Below are positions 9,041 to 16,487 of a stretch of DNA of 64,000 nucleotides, piece after piece. Numbering within the stretch: the first letter of the stretch is position 1; each line of letters starts with the position of its first letter. The translations under genes and the position numbers were made by a program. The DNA is from Haloglycomyces albus DSM 45210 (GTDB lineage Bacteria > Actinomycetota > Actinomycetes > Mycobacteriales > Micromonosporaceae). Under the pieces are notes generated by a model. It saw only the letters and a program-made list of their open reading frames with translations, did not search any database and was not told the origin of the DNA. The DNA lies in assembly GCF_000527155.1 (NCBI RefSeq), contig NZ_AZUQ01000001.1:124001-188000 (forward strand). The letters run 5' to 3'.

Positions 9041-9243
9041 GTGTGCCTTACGATGTCAGGGAATGTGTCGTGAGGGGGTGGAACGGGAAGACGGGCTACG
9101 CCGTCTCCCCGTTGCATGGCGGTCGGGTTCGGCGGTGCAGTAATTGCCGTGATCGCGTCGCCGGCGATGGTGTGCGCGCTCAGGCCCGTGTTCGACCTTC
9201 ACCATCACAAGCAATGACCTTCGTCGCACCACAGACACCGTTC

Positions 9244-9537
9244 CTATGTGTCGGTGCAGTAGCCGATCAACGTCATGATTTGGCCACGCATCGAAAGCTG
9301 AATCGATGCGGGTAGAACGGTCCACTCTCCGACGAGAGTGAGTTCAATATTGTTCCCGACGGTCAGGCGATACCTGCCGATCTCACGGCGCGACGGGACG
9401 TCACCGTCATGAACGGTGTACAGCAACTGCCCGGTGCGAGAACAGTCGTTATGCACGACGGGTACATCGAACATTCCGTTGACGGTGACCTTTCCGATCA
9501 TCGACGAGTCGATATGTTCCCCAATGGAATCGATCAT
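9244..9537 (-). CDS. Hypothetical protein, third gene of unknown operon
   Basis: A 97-residue protein with alternating hydrophobic residues suggesting a beta-rich fold (for example RYRLTVGNNIELTLVGEWTV). No family is recognised. Its ATG overlaps the stop of the preceding gene by 4 nt (ATGA at 9534-9537), a strong sign that it is real and co-translated. Confidence 0.55.
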   Translation of the reverse strand: MIDSIGEHIDSSMIGKVTVNGMFDVPVVHNDCSRTGQLLYTVHDGDVPSRREIGRYRLTVGNNIELTLVGEWTVLPASIQLSMRGQIMTLIGYCTDT

Positions 9538-10325
9538 TGGCCCGCCTCGCTGTCCCCGTCACTGCCGAACGCTCGCAGCATCCCCGGATATACCGCTGCG
9601 CTCACCATCGTGAGGATGTCGGAACGCACGACAGGACTGCGAAGGCGGTGCCCGAGTTGGTTGTCGTAGACGGTCTTAACCGCCATCCACGGTTTCCGGT
9701 CGGGTCGGAATGAGACCAGCACCGTCGATTGGTGGGCGTAGGTGAGATACACCAGCCTATCTGCGTCAACGCTGCGGTAGACGTCGAAGATCTCGCCCCG
9801 GCATGAGAACGTGTCGCTGTATTCGGCGTTATCGGGGACCGGTGGAAACGGTGTCACGATCGGAATCGTTGGTGTCAGTGGGCTGTCGGCCTGCTCCGAT
9901 CGCGGCGTCCGGTAGTGGACAACGAGGTCGCCGGCAAACCGCGCGGGTACCTCATGGCCATGCACGGCAACAGCAATAAGCGACCGAATCGAGGTGGTGG
10001 CATTTCTCCACGTCGCGGTCGCGGTGGGAATCAGCTGGTTTCGGTAGGCCGTGTCGATCCATTCGGGATCGTTCGGCCCTCGCGCTGACCAGGTGATTTC
10101 AGCAATGGCCTCTCGCCTCCCACCCGGTTCTACGGCGGTGATCCGCGCGCCGGTGGCGGTCGTTGTGGTGGCCGTCAGGGTGTGCGCTCCGAACGTGATC
10201 GATCCGAGTGACACTCCGACCGGCATCCACCGTTGCGGATCTGCTGTGTCAGCCACACGCTGACACAGTCCGTCGCTTACCAGTGGGAACGGGTCGAGGT
10301 CGATTGTCATGGGCCGTTTATCCAT
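9534..10325 (-). CDS. Hypothetical protein, second gene of unknown operon
   Basis: A 263-residue protein without signal peptide or membrane segments and without a domain I recognise. It is rich in Thr, Val and Pro, with a proline-rich linker (TPFPPVPDN) near the middle. A longer frame reaches 10610, but the ATG at 10325 is preceded by an excellent GGAGGGGAGGGG site and overlaps the upstream gene by only 8 nt, so the shorter form is chosen. It overlaps the downstream gene by 4 nt. The tight packing argues for one functional unit. Confidence 0.6.
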   Translation of the reverse strand: MDKRPMTIDLDPFPLVSDGLCQRVADTADPQRWMPVGVSLGSITFGAHTLTATTTTATGARITAVEPGGRREAIAEITWSARGPNDPEWIDTAYRNQLIPTATATWRNATTSIRSLIAVAVHGHEVPARFAGDLVVHYRTPRSEQADSPLTPTIPIVTPFPPVPDNAEYSDTFSCRGEIFDVYRSVDADRLVYLTYAHQSTVLVSFRPDRKPWMAVKTVYDNQLGHRLRSPVVRSDILTMVSAAVYPGMLRAFGSDGDSEAGQ

Positions 10326-10638
10326 GATGCCCCTCCCCTCCTGCCTCATAGGTTGGGACGGCCAACGGGTGTTTATCCCACAACACTTCAAGGTCGCTGT
10401 CAGTGAGGATTCCTGAGTAGATCGCCTCCCGGCGTAGGGCGGACGGTGACTCCCACACCGCCAGTACGGCTTTCGTTCGCTCCGTGCAGCCAAGGCGTCC
10501 GAACCGTTCACCGCAGATACTGCATCGACGGGCACCCAAACGGGACCATGTGCGACGGCTCGTGTGAGCGACGAGAATACCGATCGACGGCAACCCGAAT
10601 ATGGGGTCATCGAGATTAAGGCAACGCATTCGCATCAT
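10318..10638 (-). CDS. Small cysteine-containing protein, first gene of unknown operon
   Basis: A 106-residue protein with a CSICGERFGRLGC stretch at about residues 38-50. The CxxC plus a further Cys suggests a small metal site, though a second CxxC is absent. The start is the first of two tandem ATGs, 6 nt after GGAAGGGG. It overlaps the second gene of the operon by 8 nt. No homologous family is recognised. Upstream is a roughly 110-nt leader that includes a hairpin at 10750-10790. Confidence 0.5.
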   Translation of the reverse strand: MMRMRCLNLDDPIFGLPSIGILVAHTSRRTWSRLGARRCSICGERFGRLGCTERTKAVLAVWESPSALRREAIYSGILTDSDLEVLWDKHPLAVPTYEAGGEGHHG

Positions 10639-10749
10639 GCCCCTTCCTTACCTGGAAGGTGATGCGGTCGAACTGGGCCAACCCAGCATCAAAAGATAGT
10701 ATTGGTATTGCCACGCGAGGCTCCTTTCAGCTTGGATTTGCGTGGTAAA

Positions 10750-10790
10750 ACAGTCCCCTGGTAGAGGTCCTAAGTCGCCCAGGGGACTGT
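10750..10790 (-). terminator. Hairpin with U-run in leader of the unknown operon
   Basis: Perfect 12-bp arms ACAGTCCCCTGG (10750-10761) and CCAGGGGACTGT (10779-10790) around a 17-nt loop. Read on the minus strand the stem is followed by TTTTACC, which resembles an intrinsic terminator. It lies about 110 nt upstream of the first gene of the minus-strand operon, so it may act as an attenuator. On the plus strand there is no U-run. Confidence 0.5.
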
Positions 10791-11008
10791 CGTTCTATTC
10801 AGCGCACCTGTATCGTTTGTGCGCCTTCTAGTTGTTATAGAGCTTCCTGATATTAATCACCCAAGAGCACTATTAAGACTAGTTTGTCCTACAATCATAT
10901 TTATGTCAATCATCACTGGACTGATATTAATCAGGAAATGCTATTGCAATCGGTTTCCCTCGGTGGGAGCATTCTCGTGGAAGGACCACTGGACAGGAAG
11001 CAGAGATC
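10791..11008. promoter_or_regulatory. AT-rich control region with duplicated operator-like repeat
   Basis: The 13-base sequence CTGATATTAATCA occurs twice, at 10847-10859 and 10921-10933, in an AT-rich stretch between the unknown minus operon and the XRE regulator gene. Each copy is nearly palindromic (TGAT-ATTA-ATCA). Position and duplication suggest binding sites for the adjacent XRE regulator. No gene is seen in the gap 10639-11008. Confidence 0.45.
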
Positions 11009-11875
11009 GTGGCCGAACCAAAACAACCAACTTGGCGTGCTCGCTGGCTTGGACAACGACTTCGTGAGCTACGGAAAAATAAGGGACTTACAGCAGGGGA
11101 GGTGTCTGAACGACTTGGTTGCGGCACAGCCACCGTGAATCGCTTTGAAAACGGGTCATACCCCATAAAGAGCGATGAAATGGTGACCCTTCTCGACATG
11201 TATTCCGTTGGCACCCCAGGCGAGCGCGCTAACCTGCTTACACTGGCGCAAGAAGTAGCTCAACGGGGTTGGGTTGAGATGCTGCTATCCGACCAAATAT
11301 TCGCTGATTTTGTATGGGCTGAATCCCGAGCCGCTACTATTCAGGACTTTCAACTTGCCGTATTCCCAGGACTGATTCAAACCCCGGAGTACGCTGAGGC
11401 ACTCATAAGTAGAGGCCCCGCTTCTCACGACGACCTAGAAGTTCGCAAACTACTTGATGTCCGGGTAGCGCGTGGCCAGATTTGGAACAGATCGAATCCC
11501 CCTCAAGCCCAGTTCCTACTTCATGAGGCAACCTTCTATCAACGTATCGCTGACGTATCACCTTCCGTTTACCACGACCAGTTTAAGAAGGTTCTAGAGC
11601 TGGCAGAGAAACAAAACATTCACATTCGCCTTCTACCACTGCAATCGTCGCAACACAACATCCTAGGAATCTCCTCAGGATTCACTATCCTGGAGATGGA
11701 GGACAGTTGGCCAACTCTGGCACATATGGAGACACCCGCCGGAGCGATGGTTGCGGAAGAACCTGAAGTCAACAACCTGGTACAAAAATTCCAATTCCTT
11801 TGGGCAAATGGAGCAATGGATGAGCAGCGTACACTAGAGGTCATCGACCAATGTATGAAAGAAGTTAGCATATGA
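11009..11875 (+). CDS. XRE-family regulator with DUF5753 domain
   Basis: A 288-residue DNA-binding protein. Residues 11-65 form a helix-turn-helix (RLRELRKNKGLTAGEVSERL, then ATVNRFENG) and residues about 100-280 are a DUF5753 region. In actinomycetes this architecture (WhiJ-like) is almost always paired with a DUF397 protein, as here, where the next gene overlaps by 4 nt. Some relatives control development or antibiotic production. The GTG at 11009 follows AGGAAG. Codon and base use are more AT-rich than neighbouring core genes, suggesting transfer. Two copies of an operator-like repeat lie just upstream. Confidence 0.82.
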   Translation: MAEPKQPTWRARWLGQRLRELRKNKGLTAGEVSERLGCGTATVNRFENGSYPIKSDEMVTLLDMYSVGTPGERANLLTLAQEVAQRGWVEMLLSDQIFADFVWAESRAATIQDFQLAVFPGLIQTPEYAEALISRGPASHDDLEVRKLLDVRVARGQIWNRSNPPQAQFLLHEATFYQRIADVSPSVYHDQFKKVLELAEKQNIHIRLLPLQSSQHNILGISSGFTILEMEDSWPTLAHMETPAGAMVAEEPEVNNLVQKFQFLWANGAMDEQRTLEVIDQCMKEVSI

Positions 11876-12099
11876 GCAAATCCAATACACAGCCTACAAG
11901 CCACTGGAACCGAAGCGACTTCTGGAAGAGTTCCCGGAGCAATGGCAGTGGGAACGGAAACTGTGTCATGGTCGCTGTTGACGGCGAAGTAGCTGCGATC
12001 GCAGATTCAAAGCTCAAGACGAGTGACAGCTATGAACTTATCGAAGTTTCTACCGACGATTTGTCTGCGCTAGTCAAATACGTAAAACGTGGGCAATAA
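11872..12099 (+). CDS. DUF397 protein partner of the XRE regulator
   Basis: A 75-residue DUF397 protein with the family hallmarks WKSSRSNGSGNGNCVMVA and VAAIADSK. Such proteins are encoded next to XRE/DUF5753 regulators and are thought to modulate them; some pairs behave like antitoxin/regulator modules, though this is not settled. The ATG overlaps the regulator's stop (ATGA), so stoichiometric co-translation is likely. Confidence 0.8.
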   Translation: MSKSNTQPTSHWNRSDFWKSSRSNGSGNGNCVMVAVDGEVAAIADSKLKTSDSYELIEVSTDDLSALVKYVKRGQ

Positions 12100-12110
12100 A
12101 GATCTTATGT

Positions 12111-12129
12111 GCCTCCCACCGAGGGAGGC
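12111..12129 (+). terminator. Short hairpin between the two DUF397-type genes
   Basis: Stem GCCTCCC/GGGAGGC with a 5-nt loop, just after the DUF397 stop. There is no U-run, so it may be an attenuator or simply a structured spacer. Its 3' arm also contains GGAGG, the only ribosome-site-like sequence for the next gene, so the fold could hide that site. Confidence 0.35.
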
Positions 12130-12139
12130 ATAATAGGCT

Positions 12140-12394
12140 GTGAATTTCGGTATGGTTACGTTCAAACACCCGTTGAAGGGCGAGTTCAACGACAATACCG
12201 CCCGTTTGGAACGTCTACCCCACAACGACGACACACCAGCGTCCTTAGAAATCGGCTATGGCGGCAACGGCCTTGTTGCCCTGCGCAAAGCCGATGACCC
12301 AAATAGTACAGTCCTCATCTACACCCCCGAAGAATGGGAAGCATTCGTAATCGGCGTACGAGATGGTGAGTTCGACCTGGACACGTGGGATTAA
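12140..12394 (+). CDS. Small DUF397-like protein
   Basis: An 84-residue protein whose C-terminal half (VALRKADDPNSTVLIYTPEE, then WEAFVIGVRDGEFD) is the pattern found at the C-terminal end of many DUF397 proteins, while the usual N-terminal WxKSSxS box is lacking. It starts at GTG 12140; ATG 12152 is an alternative. GGAGG lies 12 nt upstream of the GTG, inside a hairpin. It is the third gene of the XRE/DUF397 cassette. Confidence 0.6.
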   Translation: MNFGMVTFKHPLKGEFNDNTARLERLPHNDDTPASLEIGYGGNGLVALRKADDPNSTVLIYTPEEWEAFVIGVRDGEFDLDTWD

Positions 12395-12415
12395 TTGCCT
12401 GTTGTTGACTCAGGT

Positions 12416-13687
12416 TCACACAGACCGGATCATGTTTTGGCGTGCCTCGATGTCTCGAAGCAGTGGTGAGGCCCCGCCCTTGTAGGTCTGTAGAGCGTTT
12501 TCGACCAGTTGGTGCGCCCATGGACGATGTATGAGTTGTTGGGGGACGGTGGAGTGTACCTGTTCAAGGGCGTGCAGGGTCATGGAGATATCTCCGGTGT
12601 TATAGGCGGACATGGCGACATCCTGCCAAAACCGTCCTTGCTGGTGCGTTGTAGTAATTTCCCCTGGAACAACCGCGTGGGCATATTCTAGGGTCGCCGC
12701 GTAATCTCCCAACGCGCGGGCGATGGACATGCGGTATACGGCCAATTCCTCTGTTGTGAGAATCGCATGGGGCTGGTGGGCCGAGACGGCTTCGCCAAAC
12801 AGCATCCAAGCGTCCTCGCTTTTATTGTTTTTGGCGGCAGTGTAGGCGCTAGTACACAGCAAATGCGCATACATTGAGGCCGCTCGCGCGGACGTCAATC
12901 CAGTATGATCGGCCAATTCATCAGCAGAACGAAGTACCACATCGGTCGCGCCGGGATCGCTGTGGCGACGCAACACCACTCCAACAACGCGACCAGCTTC
13001 AGCAGCGATTACCGGGTCGTGACCATCGGACGCATAACGGACGGCTCGATCAGCTGCCACCGCCGCATGTGTGTCCTTACTGGAGCGATACAGCACCTGG
13101 GCGGCAACGATATAGGTACGAGCGAGCAACTGCGCCGCGTCGGCGCTTTGCTCGGTGCGAACGTTACCGTAGGCTGCCTGTGCGGCGGGAATCAGCTGCG
13201 ACAGCGACCTGTGCAATGTGGGTATTTGGGCGTTGGCCAAGCGTTTTTCTGCCTCGACGACGTGGTTATTGAGCTGCGATAGGCCGGGAGCGGTCACGTT
13301 GGGGGCATGGTAGAGAACGCTATCAAGCGGTGTGGCGGGAAGTGCTATCGCGGTACCGGTGGCCAGGCCGGTGGACAGTATGGTGCGTCGCTTCATGGTT
13401 TCATCATGCCTGACGCTGGCGTGGTTGGTCATCATCTGGGTCTGATCCGGGAGGGCGGCGAGTCCGACCTTCTGCATAGGAATGTTCAACGCTTGTGCGA
13501 TGTGGCGGAGGTCGGCGACGGTCCACGGCAGCAGTCCTCGTTCCAAACGCGACAAAGTTGAGGAGCTGAATCCGCACCGCCGTCCCGCTTGGTGGAGGGT
13601 GAGGTTGGCTTGTAGGCGGGATTGCCTGATGATCGTTCCGATGCGGGCGTTCATATCCCGCGTCGATGATGGGGCGGTGTCGTTCAT
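12416..13687 (-). CDS. XRE-family regulator with C-terminal TPR-like repeats
   Basis: A 423-residue protein with an N-terminal helix-turn-helix (about residues 12-72: IGTIIRQSRLQANLTLHQAG, then SSSTLSRLERGLL) and a long alpha-helical region resembling TPR repeats, common in actinomycete peptide- or ligand-sensing regulators. It is transcribed away from the lasso-peptide precursor with 145 nt between start codons, so it is the likely cluster regulator. A phased TTGCA repeat lies 22 nt upstream of its start. No membrane segments are seen. Confidence 0.78.
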   Translation of the reverse strand: MNDTAPSSTRDMNARIGTIIRQSRLQANLTLHQAGRRCGFSSSTLSRLERGLLPWTVADLRHIAQALNIPMQKVGLAALPDQTQMMTNHASVRHDETMKRRTILSTGLATGTAIALPATPLDSVLYHAPNVTAPGLSQLNNHVVEAEKRLANAQIPTLHRSLSQLIPAAQAAYGNVRTEQSADAAQLLARTYIVAAQVLYRSSKDTHAAVAADRAVRYASDGHDPVIAAEAGRVVGVVLRRHSDPGATDVVLRSADELADHTGLTSARAASMYAHLLCTSAYTAAKNNKSEDAWMLFGEAVSAHQPHAILTTEELAVYRMSIARALGDYAATLEYAHAVVPGEITTTHQQGRFWQDVAMSAYNTGDISMTLHALEQVHSTVPQQLIHRPWAHQLVENALQTYKGGASPLLRDIEARQNMIRSV

Positions 13688-13708
13688 GGTTTTACTGTCC
13701 TGTGGGTT

Positions 13709-13733
13709 TGCATGGTGTGCAATCGGCTTGCAG
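13709..13733. promoter_or_regulatory. Phased TTGCA operator candidate
   Basis: TTGCA (13709), TGCAA (13719) and TTGCA (13729) are spaced exactly 10 bp apart, one helical turn, in the divergent promoter region between the XRE-TPR regulator and the lasso precursor. The first two form an inverted repeat with a 5-bp spacer. This is a plausible binding site for the divergently encoded regulator. Confidence 0.4.
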
Positions 13734-13832
13734 ACACTACAAGATCTATGGATTTGTCCGCATTTCCGCGTTGTGATGGACCTACGCCCGGGCGACAGTC
13801 GCCGGGCCAGTCACAGAAAAGGAGTGAGGGAC

Positions 13833-13976
13833 ATGAAACGTCAGAAACACAGCAACGTCAATACCACCGTCCAGCGGTATGAGACACCGCGATTGATGCC
13901 GGTCGGTTCACTCGTTGATGTCGTCCTTGGCGACCAGTTCCAAGACACCAACGAGGGTCGTCGCAACTACTACTAA
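13833..13976 (+). CDS. Lasso-peptide precursor
   Basis: A 47-residue precursor. The leader (1-32) carries the RRE-recognition motif YETPRL (Y16, P19, L21) followed by MPVGSL. The predicted core (33-47) is GDQFQDTNEGRRNYY: Gly1 and Glu9 can close a nine-residue macrolactam, and residues 10-15 would thread it. Asp6-Thr7-Asn8-Glu9 matches the Asp-Thr-x-acid pattern in rings of methyltransferase-modified lasso peptides. Leader position -2 is Val instead of the usual Thr. ATG 13833 is preceded by AGGAG; GTG 13824 is an in-frame but poorer option. It is followed by all maturation genes on the same strand. Confidence 0.9.
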   Translation: MKRQKHSNVNTTVQRYETPRLMPVGSLVDVVLGDQFQDTNEGRRNYY

Positions 13977-13983
13977 GCGCTAC

Positions 13984-14004
13984 GGCGGGGCCGGTGGCCC
14001 CGCC
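13984..14004 (+). terminator. Hairpin between lasso precursor and cyclase
   Basis: Perfect 9-bp stem GGCGGGGCC/GGCCCCGCC with a 3-nt GGT loop, 8 nt after the precursor stop. There is no U-run. Hairpins at this place in RiPP operons usually stabilise precursor mRNA or attenuate downstream transcription so that the peptide outnumbers its enzymes. Confidence 0.6.
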
Positions 14005-14023
14005 CGCTTCAAGGGAGTCATCC

Positions 14024-15775
14024 ATGATTGTTGTATCCAATGCCGTACCACTCCCCTCCCGGCCGGGAGATGTTATCGCCAGGTCGCTTGCCTTCACCGT
14101 CTATTCGCACGAGAGCGATAACGCAAGGGTGGTCTCGCACGGCGACCGCATGGTGATCACATGGGGCGAACGTCCCCTGCCTTCCTCGGAGGTGAACGCT
14201 ATTGCCGAGAGGCGTCGCCGGGCGATGCGGTGTTTCTGCGATGAACTTGGGTCCGGTGCGGTCGTGGCCATTGACGGTGGTTGCATGTCGGTATCGGTCG
14301 ATCATCTGGGATGTAGTCCGGCTTTTGTTCACACGCAAGGTGACGGCATTATTGTCTCGTCACGTGGCCGTGACCTTGCACGAATGGTGAATGCCTCTGT
14401 CAATGAGGGATGGTTGGCGTCCTGGATGGCAGCTCCGCCATTGTTTTCTCCGTTTGTCTCTACCAGCCCGTGGCATGACACCGTGCGCATCGCACCGGGT
14501 GGATGGCTGCGTTGGGCGGCGGGATCGGTCACCTATGACATCACGACTCCCGACTTGGAAGGTGAGTGGTCGAGCACTGATCGGTATACGAGCCTGGCCC
14601 AGGCGGTGGAAATACCCGAGCCTCGGGGACGGGTGGGGGCTGATTTGTCCGGTGGGCTTGATTCGTCCAGTGTCGTCTGCCTTGCGGCGACGAATGGGCA
14701 ACGACCGGATGTAGCGGTGACCTGCCGCGACGATCGGAGTCAGACCGATGACAACGATTACGCTATCGACCTTGCCGCTCGATTGGAGTTGCCGCACGAA
14801 TGGTTTGTTCTCGATACGAGCATGGATGCGTTTAGCGACACCAACGCCTGGTGGGATTCTGACGAGCCCTGGCCCGACGCACCATCAGCCCGCCGGTTTC
14901 AATCATGGTTTTCGTACCTCACCGATCTGGGTGTGAGGCATCATTTGACCGGCGCGGCCGCCGATTGCGTGGTGACCGATAACCCCACCTATCTCAGCGT
15001 GCTCGCTCAACAGCGCGAATGGGCACATCTATGGCGTCACTGCCGAGCATGGGGACGGTTGCGGCATCGATCGCCAATGGCGCTGTTCGCCCGCGCCGTC
15101 ACCGGTTCACGCCTATCACTAGCGGAGGCCGTGGAAAGTTCAGTCACCGCTGAGGTCGGGCCGGAACGGTGGGGATGGGATACCGCACTCGACCGGGCCG
15201 CTCCGACCGTCGGGATGCGGTGGCTATCGGCCACCGCCCGGCAGGCAGCGATAGCCACCACTCGAACCTCGTTGGCCACCGCCGTGCCTAGCGATTCCGA
15301 CATTTCCGCTGGCGTATGGATGGGTTTGCAGTCGATACGCGAATACGCGCAAGGACACCGCGCTGAGGTCGAACTCGCACGCTCACACGGGTGGGAACTG
15401 GTCTCGCCGTTTCTTGACTGGCATGTGGCACAACGATTCCTCACCCCCGATACTGCCGTCCGCAACGCCGTTGACTCCCAAAAACCACTACTCACAGAGG
15501 CCATGCGTGGCGTGCTGCCTGACCGGATTGCGCAGCGACGCACCAAAGGGCATTTCAACACCTCGGTATACCAAGGGCTCAATACCGGAGCACTGGCCAC
15601 CATCGAATGGCTCTCCGAAGGACACCTGGCCAAGCGAGATCTCATCGACCTCACAGCGGTAAGGGACACGCTCGATCGTGGCCGTCATGGATTCCGCATT
15701 CCCGTCGGAGGGATCGGGCGCATCGTCGCTGCTGAAGCGTGGCTGCGCAGCCTCGATAAGGAAGGACTGTCGTAA
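14024..15775 (+). CDS. Lasso-peptide cyclase (asparagine synthetase homologue)
   Basis: A 583-residue asparagine-synthetase-like enzyme that would adenylate the ring acid of the core and join it to the Gly1 amine, forming the lasso macrolactam. The PP-loop SGGLDSSS begins at residue 209. The N-terminal glutaminase-like part begins MIVVSN and lacks the catalytic Cys2 of true AsnB, as expected for lasso cyclases. The ATG at 14024 has AAGGGAG upstream; an earlier in-frame start has none. It overlaps the next gene (TAATG). It must act with the RRE protein and protease encoded next. Confidence 0.9.
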   Translation: MIVVSNAVPLPSRPGDVIARSLAFTVYSHESDNARVVSHGDRMVITWGERPLPSSEVNAIAERRRRAMRCFCDELGSGAVVAIDGGCMSVSVDHLGCSPAFVHTQGDGIIVSSRGRDLARMVNASVNEGWLASWMAAPPLFSPFVSTSPWHDTVRIAPGGWLRWAAGSVTYDITTPDLEGEWSSTDRYTSLAQAVEIPEPRGRVGADLSGGLDSSSVVCLAATNGQRPDVAVTCRDDRSQTDDNDYAIDLAARLELPHEWFVLDTSMDAFSDTNAWWDSDEPWPDAPSARRFQSWFSYLTDLGVRHHLTGAAADCVVTDNPTYLSVLAQQREWAHLWRHCRAWGRLRHRSPMALFARAVTGSRLSLAEAVESSVTAEVGPERWGWDTALDRAAPTVGMRWLSATARQAAIATTRTSLATAVPSDSDISAGVWMGLQSIREYAQGHRAEVELARSHGWELVSPFLDWHVAQRFLTPDTAVRNAVDSQKPLLTEAMRGVLPDRIAQRRTKGHFNTSVYQGLNTGALATIEWLSEGHLAKRDLIDLTAVRDTLDRGRHGFRIPVGGIGRIVAAEAWLRSLDKEGLS

Positions 15776-16059
15776 TGTGTATACGCACTGATTTGGAATA
15801 CGCCGACACCGGCGATGGAACCATCACCGTTATTGACCCCGACGCCGGCCAAATCTATCGACTCGACACGATTGGTGCCTCATTTCTCTCCGCATGGCAA
15901 TCGACACGGCCATGGGAAACGTCCGTCACCATCCTGGCCGAGTCGTTCGGTCAGCCTCCCGGTCGGATTCGTACCGACGGCCAACGGCTGTGGAACGACT
16001 GGGCCTCAGCCGGGTTGATCGAACCATGCCGGAGGCAGGAGGCGCTATGTCATCCATGA
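15775..16059 (+). CDS. PqqD-like RRE protein (lasso B1)
   Basis: A 94-residue PqqD-like protein, the RiPP recognition element that binds the YxxPxL leader motif and delivers the precursor to the peptidase. The fold pattern shows in VIDPDAGQIYRLDTIGASFL and the C-terminal RIRTDGQRLWNDWASAGLIE. The ATG overlaps the cyclase stop (TAATG) and its stop overlaps the following gene by 13 nt, so the maturation genes are translated as a unit. Split B1/B2 organisation is normal for Gram-positive lasso clusters. Confidence 0.88.
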   Translation: MCIRTDLEYADTGDGTITVIDPDAGQIYRLDTIGASFLSAWQSTRPWETSVTILAESFGQPPGRIRTDGQRLWNDWASAGLIEPCRRQEALCHP

Positions 16060-16487
16060 TGGCGGTCGGTGATACGAAACCACGACCAGCACGCCGGTGG
16101 CGACTGGCACTCACCTACATCGTGTGCCTGTGGATCGCGTTGTCGTTGCGGGTTAGGTCATTCGATGCAGTCCGATCACCAGTACTGTCCGTGTCTCTCC
16201 GCCGTCCGATTCTGGGCAGTGAAGCGGCGGCGATTCAAGTACTGGCCGAAATTGATCACGTGAGCCGGTGGGTGCCAGTGCGGTTTGCTTGCCTGGAACG
16301 GTCGTTGACTGCCGTGGCGCTCGTGGCGCGACGAGGATGGTGTATCGGTTGGTCGTACGGTATCGCGTCCTATCCCATGCGGGCACACGCATGGGTCCAC
16401 CACAACGGTGTTCCTATCGGGGAGGATATAGACGTCTCCGCCTATGCAGTCGTCCAGAAACGCGAGGATTCCGATCGTGGCAACTAG
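16047..16487 (+). CDS. Lasso leader peptidase (transglutaminase-like, lasso B2)
   Basis: A 146-residue transglutaminase-fold cysteine protease that would cut the leader before Gly1. Catalytic Cys is C82 in RFACLERSL and catalytic His is H114 in RAHAWVHH, with an acid in the GEDID stretch (126-129) as third member. ATG 16047 follows a strong AGGAGG. A hydrophobic stretch at about residues 20-34 may contact the membrane. It overlaps both neighbours. Length is at the short end for lasso B2 proteins, which is normal. Confidence 0.85.
   Translation: MSSMMAVGDTKPRPARRWRLALTYIVCLWIALSLRVRSFDAVRSPVLSVSLRRPILGSEAAAIQVLAEIDHVSRWVPVRFACLERSLTAVALVARRGWCIGWSYGIASYPMRAHAWVHHNGVPIGEDIDVSAYAVVQKREDSDRGN

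Noticed and set aside
9056-9325. Minus-strand open frame in the gap between two hypothetical genes
   Set aside because: It overlaps the better-supported 9244-9537 gene, is rich in Arg/His and lacks a ribosome site.
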